Of a DNA stretch of 64,000 bases, positions 1 to 12,398 are shown in pieces (within the stretch, counting starts at the first letter, position 1; every line of letters starts with the position of its first letter). The stretch is taken from contig JANCIK010000005.1 of NCBI GenBank assembly GCA_028532985.1, positions 812,501 to 876,500 on the forward strand, given 5' to 3'. The DNA comes from Stropharia rugosoannulata. Its lineage: Eukaryota; Basidiomycota; Agaricomycetes; Agaricales; Strophariaceae. The position numbers and the translations under genes are program-made. The notes beneath the pieces are model-generated. The model had not been told where the DNA came from. It made no database searches and saw only the letters and a list, made by a program, of their open reading frames with translations.

Positions 1-306
1 GCGATACGAGGTGATCTGTTCGAGCACTACCAGATACGCGAGAAAGAAAGGAAGGTCTGTCACCCTGCAGCATACATCAAGGTACACCAGAACTTTCAAA
101 AGGTCCTTGACGTTCTATACCGTGTAGAAAAATCTGCTTGGCGTGACGTTGAGTTGGAGGTCGCAAATCCAAACATCTGCCACTCAGGTGGATCAAACCT
201 TTCAGGTCCACGAAAAGCAAAACGAATGCGCTCATGCGACTATGAGCCGACTGAGACGCCCTTGACCTCCAAGCGTGTCAGGACCATTTCAAGATCCTCT
301 GATTAA
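1..306 (+). CDS. 3' end of a gene cut by the window edge, unknown product
   Basis: Frame 1 is open from base 1 to a TAA at 304-306, giving the last 101 codons of a protein whose start lies to the left of the window. The visible part has a basic amphipathic stretch (YQIREKERKVCHP), a likely helix (QNFQKVLDVLYRVEKSAW) and a tail rich in Lys/Arg/Ser/Thr (PRKAKRMRS, TSKRVRTISRSSD). The tail looks like a nuclear-localisation type C-terminus. No known domain is recognised. The open frame could be chance, but 101 codons without a stop, with a coherent composition and a basic end, favours a real terminal exon. Confidence 0.5.
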   Translation, partial: AIRGDLFEHYQIREKERKVCHPAAYIKVHQNFQKVLDVLYRVEKSAWRDVELEVANPNICHSGGSNLSGPRKAKRMRSCDYEPTETPLTSKRVRTISRSSD

Positions 307-499
307 TGATGTGTTCACTTTCCCACCATACAGAGTTGTCTATATCTTATCTCCTGCCACGAAGTCATTAGCATATCCTTTAGCATATAACTCGTCCATA
401 AAGTACATGTCTCATTATATTTTACTTTCGTGTATTCTTCCATTATGTCTCAGATTTTACGTACATAGTACATATATCTCAAATTTAATGTATTTAAAG

Positions 500-859
500 T
501 TATCGAAAATGAAGACCCAGTCTACTTGAGCGGAAATACCATGGTAACTGATTTGTATTCTCCTTGATTTTCCGCATATACGCAGTATCAGTACTGTAAG
601 CGTCTTTACTCTTCGTCTGACGGTACCCGGTTTCATAAAGAAGGTATGTCGGATTAATGTCTGTTGGCTTCATTACCCACCGAGGAGCTTCAAAGTACTG
701 GGTGAGAGTGTATGTCCAGCGCTCATACAGATCCTGTAGGCGCGACACCATCTGTATGCACTTCTGGTTTGCAGTTTTGCTCTGTGGGTGCTCAACTAAC
801 TCAAGGCCACCGAAGTTGATGGGATTGAATGAGGTGATAATGCCGGAAATGATATCCAT
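500..859 (-). CDS. Hypothetical protein, 119 aa, possibly the 3' part of a longer gene
   Basis: An ATG-initiated frame of 119 codons has an aromatic-rich, soluble-looking composition (DLYERWTYTLTQYFEAP, PTYLLYETGYRQ). The same frame can be reached from upstream sequence (about 915-995) through a plausible 56-nt intron with a GTACGC donor and a CCGTAG acceptor. The true gene may therefore start further right, but no upstream ATG is visible before the F-box gene ends at 997. I recognise no family. It lies just downstream of the F-box gene on the same strand and converges on the partial gene at the left edge. Confidence 0.3.
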   Translation of the reverse strand: MDIISGIITSFNPINFGGLELVEHPQSKTANQKCIQMVSRLQDLYERWTYTLTQYFEAPRWVMKPTDINPTYLLYETGYRQTKSKDAYSTDTAYMRKIKENTNQLPWYFRSSRLGLHFR

Positions 860-996
860 AATTGCTGAGCGCTACGGCATAGCCTATTCAGTGGTGGAAT
901 TGTTTTAAAAGGTCTTTTAAGGCGTACTAAGAGGTAGCGAGCGGGAATAGGCTCATTTTCAACCTTATCCAAGAGATTGCTCAACTTGTCTACAAT

Positions 997-2619
997 CTAG
1001 TAACCATTAGACAGTGCTGACTGATCGTACGGATGAATGTGAATACGTGCCTGAGTTAGGGCCATCTTGCCTGCTCTTTGGTTATTAAACAGTTCCTCCA
1101 TCCTTCGTTTATATTTCAGTACTTGTTGGAACGTGCTGTCCTTCTTGGGCATGCCTTCCCAGCCCTCTAATAAATAGTATATTTCCCAGCTAAAATCCCC
1201 CTGCCTCAAAGTAGTCAGGCTATAGGTGTCATACAGCAAAATAAGCCTCTCCAACGGCTGATGTATGTTTTTGTTGCCATCAAACAGAAACATCCGAGAC
1301 TGAAGAAAGTATTGAATGGCATCAGCGTCCGTAGAAGGTACCACAAGGACCAAACATTGCAAGTATGGCAGCCGTCCACTGATCCTGTCATCCTCCCGGT
1401 CCAACCGTAGAAGAGACAGTTGATTCGAGGTGATATTGCAAATTTCGAGTGTGTGTAGGTTTGGAGCCGCATCCAAAACTGAGGAAAGATGTTCACCACA
1501 ATCGACAGCATGAAGCGCTAATGTAGTAAGAGAGCTTCCACTTGTAACGGAATTCTGAAGATATTGCAGTATCTTGGGAGTGTATCTATCAGATTTGCGA
1601 CATATTGGGATCTCTAAGCACCTCAGGCGTGGCATGTCCAGGTACGCAAGCAGTTCAGCGGCTGGGTATTTGTCAGTCCCAGTCATCATATCTCGTGCTC
1701 CAGTTCCAGGCATTACCGTGAAAGCACGAATATTTGATTGAGTAAAGGCCTTCACAGGTATATGTCCGTTGAAACGGGCATCCGTAATATACACTTCCTG
1801 CAATTGAGGAGCGTGTCGAAGAACCTCGAGAATATATGCTCCGGGCATCCCAGTCGACATAAAACTTGTAAGCTGATCCCACGGAATCTTAATCCAGTCG
1901 AATACTACGGGAGCACGGCCCATCTCAATAGGATCTCCGAGCTGCAAGGATAATGGCGCATCTATGGTGAAGCTGCGTAGGTGAGGAGACTTGCTACTGT
2001 GAAAGTCGAGACCAGGGAATATATGGTGGTCCTGTACCCGGGGAAAATCTGTAGCCGGCCCGTAGAATTTGATCTGCAGCGACTCCAAGGCACAGAGCTG
2101 GGTGAAGATGTCCAGATGTGTAATCACGTAGGAGTTGACGGTAAGAATGAGATCACTGCATCGATCCATGTGAGGAGCAAGGTCATCCAGTAATGGGAGT
2201 ACATTGTGGTTAGCATTTGCCGGAAGATATGCTGTAAGGTCGAGTTTGAATGGAGCCAGCGCAGATCTTTCGAGAGATAGTCGTAAGAAGTGCCGGAGTT
2301 TATATGGAGCAGTATTTGTGTTAAGTCGTGGCAAGGAGGTCCATAGAAGGGGCGTGGCAAGCGCAACCTGACGCCAACAGTGGCAGACACTTGTCAAAGT
2401 CCATGGCGGCCGATTGGAGGTCAAACTATTCGAGCCCTGAGGATATGACTGTAGAGAAAGCAAGAAGATATTACTGAGCAGTTCGAAAGGGATTTTTTGA
2501 GCAATTGTTGATGGAAATCCACTGCGAGGCTCTTCGATCATCTCCACGGTAGGCATTCGCAGCAAGATATGTATGTAGAAGTGAATATGTGCGTCGTAAC
2601 CAGAGAGAGAGTCGGACAT
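997..2619 (-). CDS. F-box domain protein, single exon
   Basis: An uninterrupted 540-aa frame starts at an ATG (2617-2619). An F-box-like motif lies at about residues 42-90: IPFELLSNIFLLSL, then the spaced CHCWRQVALATPLLWTSLP block typical of agaricomycete F-box proteins. The rest is leucine-rich with irregular LRR-like strands (for example PHLRSFTID, LHTLEICNI, LRCLEIPI). In this family the F-box binds Skp1 in an SCF ubiquitin ligase and the C-terminal repeats choose the substrate. The substrate cannot be read from sequence. It belongs to a different subfamily from the three F-box genes at 32.8 and 49-52.5 kb, which use a DIP/LPFDIW-type motif and have one intron. Confidence 0.85.
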   Translation of the reverse strand: MSDSLSGYDAHIHFYIHILLRMPTVEMIEEPRSGFPSTIAQKIPFELLSNIFLLSLQSYPQGSNSLTSNRPPWTLTSVCHCWRQVALATPLLWTSLPRLNTNTAPYKLRHFLRLSLERSALAPFKLDLTAYLPANANHNVLPLLDDLAPHMDRCSDLILTVNSYVITHLDIFTQLCALESLQIKFYGPATDFPRVQDHHIFPGLDFHSSKSPHLRSFTIDAPLSLQLGDPIEMGRAPVVFDWIKIPWDQLTSFMSTGMPGAYILEVLRHAPQLQEVYITDARFNGHIPVKAFTQSNIRAFTVMPGTGARDMMTGTDKYPAAELLAYLDMPRLRCLEIPICRKSDRYTPKILQYLQNSVTSGSSLTTLALHAVDCGEHLSSVLDAAPNLHTLEICNITSNQLSLLRLDREDDRISGRLPYLQCLVLVVPSTDADAIQYFLQSRMFLFDGNKNIHQPLERLILLYDTYSLTTLRQGDFSWEIYYLLEGWEGMPKKDSTFQQVLKYKRRMEELFNNQRAGKMALTQARIHIHPYDQSALSNGY

Positions 2620-5366
2620 ACGACCCCTAACTAAGCGAGGTTACTGGGAGAAGCTGTAGCCAAATAAACAAGGCTCATCCACATCAATGCATCGTGACTT
2701 GCCAGTCTTTACACCATATCGGCCGCATTTTGCTCGTCCAGCATATACTCACTGCTCAGTGCTCAGGATTGGCCTGCTATACATCATATCTCATAAAAAC
2801 TGCTCATGACTGGGTCTTAACGAGCTCCGTGGAAGCTATGCATTTATAGACTGTCACCTTCAGTGTCGAGCAAGTGCCGAGGGGTTGTCTACCAGCAGCC
2901 GACTGTTCAACGTTCAAGAGCTAGGTATGCCCATTTTATATATATCCCTCAGCATGATATTAAGACCTGTATGTGTGTAGAAAATATCATGGGCATTATT
3001 TGCTGTCAGTACCTCAGAGCCTCGACGGGCTCTTGTAGCCACATAAGGCTGCTATAGAAGATCTACCCACAGAAAAATCTGGCCGAACTGTCCGAAGTCC
3101 AAGAGGCGAATCGGACAACGTAGACTAGTATTTTTCTGCCAGCGTGGGGTGAATGCCATCTAAGGGTATCCACTTGCATTCCCGCCTGTCCCAACCAACC
3201 CGCCGCCCTCCAGGAACTGAATTCTGTGTATATATGCATATTTCTTACTTTTAGAATAAGCTTTTCAAGGGGATCATGAACGGATCCGGCAACATGGCAC
3301 TCATATAGTCGAAGGGACTTGGGGACCCACATATACCAGGCCGTGGAGATGTAGCTATGTATGCTCTGTCAAGTTCCGTTAGGCCTGTCAAATGCATGCA
3401 CAACAATAAATGTTGGTATGAGGTGTTGAGAAGAACTATTGCTGAGGCACAGTAGTGAGTAATGTTATGCTCGTATACCTGACATCTACAGTACAAAACG
3501 TCCAAGAACAATGTACGTGTTATGTCTGCAATTTGAAACTTCTGTTTCATAATACCATGACTCTCTTTCAGTACTTAACATTATAGCTGCGTCAACAGGA
3601 CAAGCAAAATATGTTATAAGTACAAATGCACACTTTACCCCATATGACCTGGTAAACTCAGGCTGGTATGGAGGCGCATGGGCCACTGATGTTGCACACA
3701 TAGTGGCCAGGAGGACGATGTTTACGACAATAAAGTACAAAAGCATTCTGCGGTGTACAGGGGGCCTATTGGACATTAAGTATACAAAAGGCGGTATGGA
3801 GGGACCCTTGGATGCTGGTGAAGAACAAGTATAAAAGGGACTGTGAATTGTTGCAAGCAGCATACCACAAGTTCAAAATCCCTGCTCCAATACTATACCT
3901 ATTTTTTTGAATCCCATTCTGAAGCATGGCAGCATATACAGGTAGGCACCAGCCCACCAGATACTCATAGCGTCCACTGATATTTATGCAATCTAATTTT
4001 AACAGCTCAGAAGAGTACCACTGTTGTCTGTGTAAGCAGCGCCCTGAGCATAGTGATCACCGACTTGAACAGCTCCAGCTTACCATCTAACCCGGCTCCA
4101 CCAACACCAACCTGCGCGCATTCAAGATATGACATGGTTATGCCAGAGAATACAAGTGAACCTACAGGACTTTTTGCCTCCGAGGTGTCTGAAGATCGAT
4201 TGTACTTCGAAGCCTTCAAAGATCTGAGCAACGATGAGCAATGAGACAACTGTAGTGTTAAAATAATATTAATACGCAATCCCACTTAGACTCACTGTAT
4301 AGGTATAGCTTGAACATAATTGACGGGGACGGTTCATATTTAGAATCTTATTATTTGAAAACCGCATGGAGCTTTTACTCTGCCTTCTTTCAAACAGCAA
4401 CATATATCTCGGTAGTCTGATGTCATGCATATAATTTGAATTGTCTCTAATACAGGTCTGTAGTATATCTGAAGTATACATTAAACAAGCTGGTTGAGCC
4501 TCACGCTCTCGTACATCTCTTAATTGTTTTCATCATTTTGTTGGGGTACGATGGACGCTTAATTGCAACCCTCGACTAAACCATTTCAATATCTCTTTGA
4601 AGCATGAATCTAGCATTAATTAAATTTTTACGTGGTCTATCAAGCTGCAGAGCTACTTGCCTATACTGAGTGTTTCAACCTCTGCAAGGTTGTCGAAGCC
4701 AAGCAGCTGCACAAAAGGCGTCATCGGCCCGGCGCTCCGGGCGTTTCCGTACTGCCGTCCAATCAACCCATAGGCAGGTACTCCGACTACTACAAGACCA
4801 TACTTAAGCCACACCGAAAAGGAGGATCGTGGAGTCTGCTATGCTTCAACGCCCAAATTTTCACCTTCTTACATGTAAATATACGACGCCTGCTTTACCC
4901 TGGAAAGTAATAGTGTTCCGTCAGGGAACACATTACAGACTTAATACCGATAGCTATGCCAGACGGCGACGTTGACAGTGAAAATCGTCTCTGAAGCTCA
5001 TCACTGCAAATCATCGACCTCGATAAGACTCTCGGTTCCCTATAGCATCCTCCACTCGATTTGTTCACTTGCTGGATGAAATGTCATACTTCAACGGGAT
5101 TGAATCCCAGCGTGCAGTGCCACTTGCTTCAGACGCACTTGAATAACTGGAAGACTGCGAACACTCTATCTGTCAATCTTCTTTAACAGGCGTAATATTC
5201 ATGACTTGGGATATGTCATTCGGCCCCCGAAGATCTCCATGTCGTGGGGAGGTTTCCTTCACCGGATGCTGTTAGATCTTCTCAAATTCCCATGGAAGAC
5301 ATGCGGTGGCACTTATATATCACTTGGTGGTCGACAAGATAGCGACGAGTGGACATCTACTTCACC
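2620..5366. other. Gene-poor stretch with a possible membrane-protein relic
   Basis: No complete gene could be built here. On the minus strand, 3486-3863 is open for 125 codons and includes a transmembrane-like segment (LLYFIVVNIVLLATMCATS). On the plus strand a stop-free tail at about 4003-4244 ends in ENTSEPTGLFASEVSEDR. The two are on opposite strands and cannot be one gene. Both read as relics or chance frames. The last 50 nt include a TATA-like run (about 5314-5321) that fits the P450 promoter. Confidence 0.3.
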
Positions 5367-7962
5367 ATGTTTCTTGCAGTAGCGAAAGCGTTAGCTGCAT
5401 TATTCATTTGTCGAGGACTATGGGGCGTCTTTAGGAGGCGCGTGGCAAATGCATCTCTCAACAATATCCCAGGACCACCATCTACGTCAATCGTGACCGG
5501 TATGTCCATTTTCCACCGTTATGCAGCACCACATTCCGCTTATCGCCCGCTCAGGATGCCTCAGCCAGGTTTTTAATCTTGATGGATGGGCATTTCACGA
5601 CTACATGAGGAAAACATGTATGAAGTTCAGCTCTTGAGCTTGAGGTATTGTGTGTCATTACTGAATGTATGCTTAGACGGTGGTGTCGTCAAGATCAAAG
5701 CAATGTTGGGCGTAAGTTGTTCTGTATCAAGTAACATATATTACGCTAATATAAGATCTACACAATAGGAGAACCAATTGATCATCTCTGATCCAAAGGC
5801 GCTGCACTATGTTCTTGTCAAGGTGCGTTGTTTTGAAACGTCTATGTGGGAGCCACGTCCTCACGAGGAAATAAACCAGGAGCAACACATATTCGAGGAA
5901 AGTCCGTCTTCGATAGCGTGAGCAGCATAAGTTTACTATGCAACCCGGAGTTAAAAATATCATAGAATGAGCCGATTGATGTTTGGGGAGGGTGTTGGAG
6001 CAGTTCTCGGTCAGTACTATGTCACAATTAGCCCAGTGATAACTCACAATAAGTCCTTTAACAGGTGATCAGCATCGTAAACAAAGAAAAATGCTCAACC
6101 CCGTGTTTTCGATTGCACATATGCGTGAAATGCGTAAGTGCACTCTTCTAATTTCCCAAACCCGACGCTGATGCCACTTCAACAAAAGTTCTTACGTTCT
6201 ACAATGTATCCTACAAGGTAAGCTACAGAGGGCATCCATAAAGCAAAAAATAACCTTCCCTAGCTCCGCGACTCCATTCTGCGCAAGGTTGAAAATGGGC
6301 CCCAGGAGGTAAGCCAAGAAGAATATTTGGATGCTTCAAGTGGTGTTGACGTGTTTGGTATTGACAGGTGGAGATGATGAGTTGGATGACGCGGACAGCA
6401 CTAGAGCTCATTGGCCAGAGCGGCTTAGGATACTCATTCGATTCGCTCACCGACGGCAACCAACACCCGTACTGCGAGGCGGCTAAGCAGCTTATGTGCG
6501 ATCACATCTCGAGTTTATTATTTTCCACTCTCTAATATCAATAATCAACGCAGACCCTCGTTGTTTAAGCTCATAATTTGGGTCTCGTATCTCCTCGTGC
6601 CATTATCCAAGATCGGTACACCGCGATTTCGACGCATGTTGGTTGATTTAATTCCGTACAAAGACCTTCACAAAGTTAGAGACATCATTGACGTATTGCA
6701 CAACACGTCCGTGGAGATATATGAGTCGAAGAAGAAAGCCTTAGAAGAGGGCGACGAAGCTTTAGCGGCCCAGGTAGGCCGTGGTAAAGATATTATGAGC
6801 ATCCTCAGTAAGCTCTCCTACTGAAATCGACTCGTTAAGCTGTAATATCTAATTTGGATCTCAACAATTAGTGAAGGCAAACATGAACGCAACAGAAGAA
6901 GAGGGTCTTACTAGGGACGAACTCCTAGGTCAAATGACGTGAGCACTCTCGATTTTTCGGACATTCAAACCGCCGTAAACGCTTCCACCAGGACTTTAAT
7001 TTTTGCAGCGATGGACACTACCTCCAGTGCTCTCTCGAGAATTTTGTACCTCTTGGCAAATCATCAAGATGTACAGGACAAGCTGCGCCGCGAGATTACT
7101 GAGGCCAAAGAAGGAGGAGTCGACCTGTCTTATGACGACTTGGTCTCTCTTCCGTACCTAGATGCGATTTGTCGTGAAACAATGCGCCTGTAAGCTCGTT
7201 TAAGGATTCGTCTTGAGAAAAACCTTGACTCCGTGTCTTGATAGTCATCCACCGGTTCCTATGGTTAACAGAACGTTCGTATATATCATATTACCTCGTA
7301 CTGTACCCCGCTGATATCGATTACTAGTGCTCAAGCAGACACGGTAATACCTCTTTCAACACCGATACGTGGTGTCAATGGGGAAGAGATCAGGCATCTC
7401 GCCATTCCAGAAGGAACCCTTATACAAGTTGGTATCATGGCTTCTAATCGTAATCAAGAGATTTGGGGACCAGATGCCGATGAATGGAAGCCGGAGAGGT
7501 GGATCGAAGGTCTGCCGGAGTCGGTTGCTGCCGCTCACCTACCAGGCATTTATTCACACCTGTGCGACGTCTCTTTAATTTTGTTGTACTTCTTCTAAAA
7601 TTCTTAATGACTATGTAGCCTGACCTTCATTGGTGGCGGAAGAGCTTGCATGTGCGTCGCGTGAGCTTCGCGAGTTGTTTATATACTAACGACCGACGTT
7701 ATACTCCTTTTTTCCAGTGGCTTTAAGTTCTCACAACTCGAGATGAGTATGTGTCCACGGTTGCATATTCATAGTGTACCAGCTACTGACGTGCAATTAT
7801 CCTTACCCAGAGGCAGTTTTAATGATCTTAATTGAGTCATTCCGGTTCACCCCAACGAAGGACAAGATCGTCTGGCAAATGGCTGGAATAACAACCCCTG
7901 TGGTTGTTGGAAGCTCGAATAGCACGCCACAGCTTCCCCTTATTGTTGAAAAAATCTGCTGA
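5367..7962 (+). CDS. Cytochrome P450 monooxygenase, 18 exons
   Basis: Haem-thiolate monooxygenase of 544 aa, anchored in the ER by an N-terminal hydrophobic helix (VAKALAALFICRGLWGVF) followed by a proline hinge (NIPGPPST). Exons: 5367-5499, 5555-5617, 5677-5711, 5769-5822, 5880-5917, 5966-6009, 6065-6133, 6189-6217, 6264-6308, 6368-6495, 6554-6807, 6872-6938, 6992-7189, 7245-7274, 7328-7561, 7619-7651, 7718-7746, 7811-7962. All junctions keep frame. Hallmarks are present in order: GDQHRKQRKML (C-helix region), oxygen-binding FAAMDTTS (I-helix), ETMR (ExxR), KPERW, and the cysteine haem ligand in FIGGGRACIG. No key residue is missing, so the enzyme looks functional. It resembles expanded agaricomycete P450 families with an ELIGQSGLGYSFDSL block. 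The CYP number and substrate are not determinable. There is no biosynthetic partner beside it. Confidence 0.93.
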
Positions 7963-10900
7963 GACGCTGAGGACAGACACTTACAATTACATTCCTGAAG
8001 TTATCCATGTACATATGTAGAGTAAAATGTTCAGCTTGCAAGTGTGCAACGCACGAAGGCACATGATTTACTGGCACTCGTTGTTATAAAACCAAATGCA
8101 CATTCACCTGACTTGAACACATTAGAAATAATTATGTATTGATAAATTAGTGGGTGAAGGCTATTATATGTATAGGCTACTACTATACTGATACATTTGA
8201 TATGGCAAAAATATGATGTACCGGCACTATTACTGCTATCCAAGGGCGCGTGTCAGTTCACTACCATATGATACATAATTTGGTGACCTATGAAACAATC
8301 CCTGATAAGTTTGAGTAGTTAAAAGGGATGGAATTGGAACACACGGTGGTTGGTCTAGCAGCGGCGGCAGTTCCGTTGGGCGCGGAGGCTGCACCGTTGT
8401 CGAGGCGGCCCATGCTCTTGCGCTTGGCGGTGAATTTTAGAAATGCGTGGTTGGGACTTTGTCCATCTATCTAAGCGTTACTACACGGTCCTTAGTTCGA
8501 GACTTCTTTCCGTCGGCTGAACCATATCGCTTACACCTCTTTAAGTGACATTACAGTACCAATTTTATGTAATCGTCTTCGAGTATTTTCTCTTCAATCC
8601 AGCAGCAGGCCATCCTCGGTTTCTGTGAAGTTTCGCTGATATTAACGCAAGCTACCCCTACGCACAATGATTTTGAACTCCCTGCGAACGCCCGCGTCAA
8701 TAATATTCACATTGTGCATCCGGAGAGCATCCCAAACTGGTTTATCTGAACCAAATCTTAGTACAATTAGGAATTTCTCTTTTAAGTCATACCATCACCC
8801 TCCCGTCTACGCAGATCTCAGCTTGACGGGTGCATTTGGAGCACCGCTGATAGTGTGGAAGACAACTTCATTTAGGGAAAAGAAGGTTTCTGATATTCCT
8901 GATATTCCTGATGTCAAGGTCACTAGGGCTCTGTTCACGAATCGCCCATCATTTCTCCTTCTAGACATAGGCACTTTTTGAAATTGTGTCTGTCAGTTTT
9001 TAGACCGGGCGAATAAGGATTCCTCTGTCTTCTCAAGGTTCAGTATGCACAGGAGACAGAAGATTCATATCCTCCGAACTGCGGCTCCATCATCACCCCA
9101 TTAGGGTGCCAACTGGTTCGGGCAGCGTCATTATCGGCTGTCTAGATGTCGAGCCAAGTCGCCAGTACCACCGGCTCGCGTAACGCGCATTCCCTCAATT
9201 TTTGGGCGTTGTTCCCTCCCCCAAGGCCATCCTCACCGTCCTCCTCTTAGTCCGTGTGAAACGCGACTAACGCGTAATCAAGAAGAAGGACGCGTTTGCC
9301 TCCTTGCCCCAAATCAACAACCAGGAGGCTACTGGGTCGACATGCAAGGGCCACTCATGAAGCGCAAGATACCAAGTGGCTTCAGCCTCCACCCAATTAG
9401 GAAACATTATGCCGTGTGGCATTAACCAGAGCTACTGCGGCCCCAGGAATTTCAAATGGGCTATTAACATCGAGTGTTCATGTCGCCTAACGCTCACAAA
9501 TTCAACGTTCAACCACTGTTACTCAGCCAGCACCAGCAGGTAAGTCATAACCACGTACAGCTTTATGATCTAATAACTTGTTGTCTCAGTTGTAGTACAC
9601 ATCCTCTTTATTCAACAACCCAAGAAGTTCCTGAGTTGACAGGACTCTTCCCTACTACTCTCCCGCCACTGACCCCTGAAGCGACGAAGTCCGAATAGAA
9701 TACGCCTCTGAGGCCTGAGGCCGAGCACTCAATTACTTTAAACATCATCTCGTTGGCTTGCCGGAAGTGGGCAGGCTATCTACCTGAAGATCTTCATTAG
9801 AAGTGCCAGTCCTTGTACCACCTGCCGACCGCCTGGTAGCTGTTAGAAGTCTAACTTGTAATTCAAGACTACATTACGGCCGTAATTATAAGACTTGGAG
9901 GAGGTACGCATGGCGCATCACCTCGGTTTAACAGGGACGGCAGGTAAGGTTTCACTCGCATCTAGTACGTAAATAAAGCCACTTATCGATTCGTATAACA
10001 GACCCAGTCATCGAGGAAATGAGTCAACATTGATGATTTAATTGACCGCAAACTATGCAAGACCCTCATATCATACATTCAATTTTTGGTTCTAGTACAA
10101 CATTTGCCTCGGCCGGCCATACATACCTCGACGAAATTTCTATTTCCGACGTCGTTTCACCTCTCAACTCGTCTTCAACTTGTTCCACTTCCAAGATACA
10201 TATGCGACGCATGTAAACGATAGCACATATAGCCTTTATTTGGATCTGACGCCCCCATGGAAAGTACTATGCCTTTGAATCATCACGCCGCGATCGCTCC
10301 GCTGCCATCAACTCCAAATGATTTTAATTGTACAAAACTGCGGCAACAGGCCTCGAAAGCATGTTCATCCTCGCATCCTCAAGACGATATGTGGTCTGGC
10401 CTTGGTGTTTAAAAAATATCCTCGTCAATGTTGCCCGAACTCGACGCGAACGTACTTAATCGTGACGGCGGCTGTGGCCCACAGTGATCCACAAGCCCAA
10501 CGCCGCCGGCATAGCAAATCGCGGACGGAGCTTACCGGCCACTTCCGCGACAGTCCGTCTGTCCTCAACCCTGCTCGAAAAAGGCCTTTTCTCTGTTATT
10601 CTTCTAATCCCTGGCTTGGTTTGCGCTCCTACTTCGCCTCAATCTCCCCTTCCATCCCTCTCTTTCCAATCTCTCCACCCAACTTTGTGCTTAAACTCGG
10701 ACATCCTGCCGCAAAACGAATTTTCAGCGACCTTGGAAGCGGCCCAGGCAACCGTTGTGACAGGGCAGGACGGAGCGAAGCTACGGACAACTTTGGTACC
10801 GGAATGGTCAGGATATCCAGGTGCATAGTAGCCTTTTATTTCCGTCTCCTCGAACCCTTCTATCCTCAGGCCTGATGCATGCGATCGTGCGCTGGGAACC

Positions 10901-12398
10901 GTAACCCACCCCCGACCTTCAAGATACCCGTGCTGGCAGCCAGTGCTCCATCTTCCCATCTGTCTGCGAGTCAATATTCGTCCCAAGCATGCTCTAGTTC
11001 CTTATTAGCCTTCCGGAGAAGCATGTCCTGGGACCTGACTGTCTGTGGCGTGATTTTTCCTTTACGAAAGTTCGACGCAGAGGAACAGCAAGGTCGACTC
11101 GCTTGGGCCTCCTTTCACCTATGGACCAAAGGAGGAATGGGACACGTATCCTGCACCCATCTGGCTCGGCCTTTGAGACCGTTTGAGCTAGAACAATGGT
11201 TAAATCTGGCGGAGCATTGTCGCTGCTGAACTACGCGTCCAACATTAGCATTCAACATCATGAATGGCCACCGTTTCAACATCCATGAAGCACTGAGATA
11301 GAAATTGCCGTACCAGAGCACACCCCATCCTAAAGTCTACTTGTCTCTCCTGGCTCTCTACGTGGCTTATCCTGTTGGATGCTCCGTATATTCCAGTTTA
11401 TGGCGTTGTACGGACGGAGTGTTCAGGGGGTTTGAGTGACACGTGGACTACTGCTGCTCGATTTTCCAGGTGTAGAGCCCCTGCACATACGCCTTCATCT
11501 TCGTTAAGGGCTCCCTGTTCAACGCCATTGCCATTGACGAACTTCTCGCCTTCTGTGCATCGTTTGGTACGGCGCTCAAAAGCCATATATGCACGCTATT
11601 GAATCTTCGTCGTGGTTAGCCATGAAACAACAGCCTCCAAAATACTTCTCTAGCTATTCATATCGTCTTTCTCTGCGCAAAGCGGGCTTCGCACCTCACT
11701 GAATTATTTGTTGCGCCAGCGTCAACGCTTCAGCATGGCCTGCGATTGTTATATATTTTCCGGTTGCATCCCCCTGAACATTTCAGTGGCAGGTGTAGAC
11801 ACGTTTCATCGCGAGTAGTCGTTCCGTTCGTCAAAGGGTTGCCATGTAGTTGACCAGCTATCAACTGTAACAACCATCTATCAGTGCTACCTTGGACTTT
11901 CGTTTATTATATTTAGCTATATAGCTTTGACTACTAGACCAAAATAATGGCTTGAAAGTCTCTGGATCAGACTGTGATGCACCCAAGCGTGGCTTTTGAC
12001 GTCTCTATCACATTGCAATGGATAAAACTATGCGAGACCTGTGCTGCAGTGCAGGTACCATGTGGATATCTGCCAGGATAACTACGCAGGACGTTGCCAT
12101 AACCGCGTCTGAAGAACGTAGCCATGGCGTGGAGACGTATCGTGAGTTATTCATTGCAATGGTGTAGTCTGAAACCGGGTTCCTCATTTCCTTTAAAAGT
12201 CAGGCAAGAAAGGTCAGTCAGTCATCAAAGTGCCTGGTGCATTTTCGAAGAACTCGCGACATTCGGTGAGTACCACCTCAAAAGTAGCCCGAATTCTACT
12301 CATTGCGTTATATTACTTCAGTCTTAGGCTGGTCCTAATTCACGCTTCATAAAACTTCCATACACACAACTATCTCAGCACATTTCACTACTGTCAAC
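7963..12398. other. Gene-poor stretch, 4.4 kb
   Basis: I find no supportable gene. Open frames at 10318-10986 overlap on both strands, lack splice-supported partners and show no motif. At 8335-8440 one frame reads WSSSGGSSVGRGGC then EAAHALALGG, faintly like an amidase-signature serine loop, but it is isolated and runs into stops. A 9-nt unit (ctgatattc) is repeated at about 8890-8912. A TATA-like CATAAAA about 50 nt before 12399 probably belongs to the next gene. Confidence 0.4.

Noticed and set aside
995..997. Extension of the F-box gene into the 500-859 frame through an intron
   Set aside because: The only plausible donor/acceptor pair near 1045/997 leads to a stop after ten codons.
3486..3863. 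Minus-strand 125-codon frame with a membrane-like helix
   Set aside because: No ATG-splice model extends it. It is mentioned as a relic only, not as a gene.
5727..7538. Several minus-strand frames across the P450 region
   Set aside because: They overlap exons of a fully supported plus-strand P450 and have no features of their own.
8335..8440. Amidase-signature-like Gly/Ser-rich reading
   Set aside because: Only about 30 residues match loosely, with stops on both sides and no flanking amidase sequence.
9474..9698. Possible two-exon gene with a GTAAGT donor
   Set aside because: The 50-nt intron joins into an immediate stop codon.
10318..10986. Overlapping open frames of up to 185 codons on both strands
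   Set aside because: No motif, no supporting splice sites and conflicting strands; likely chance in a GC-rich patch.
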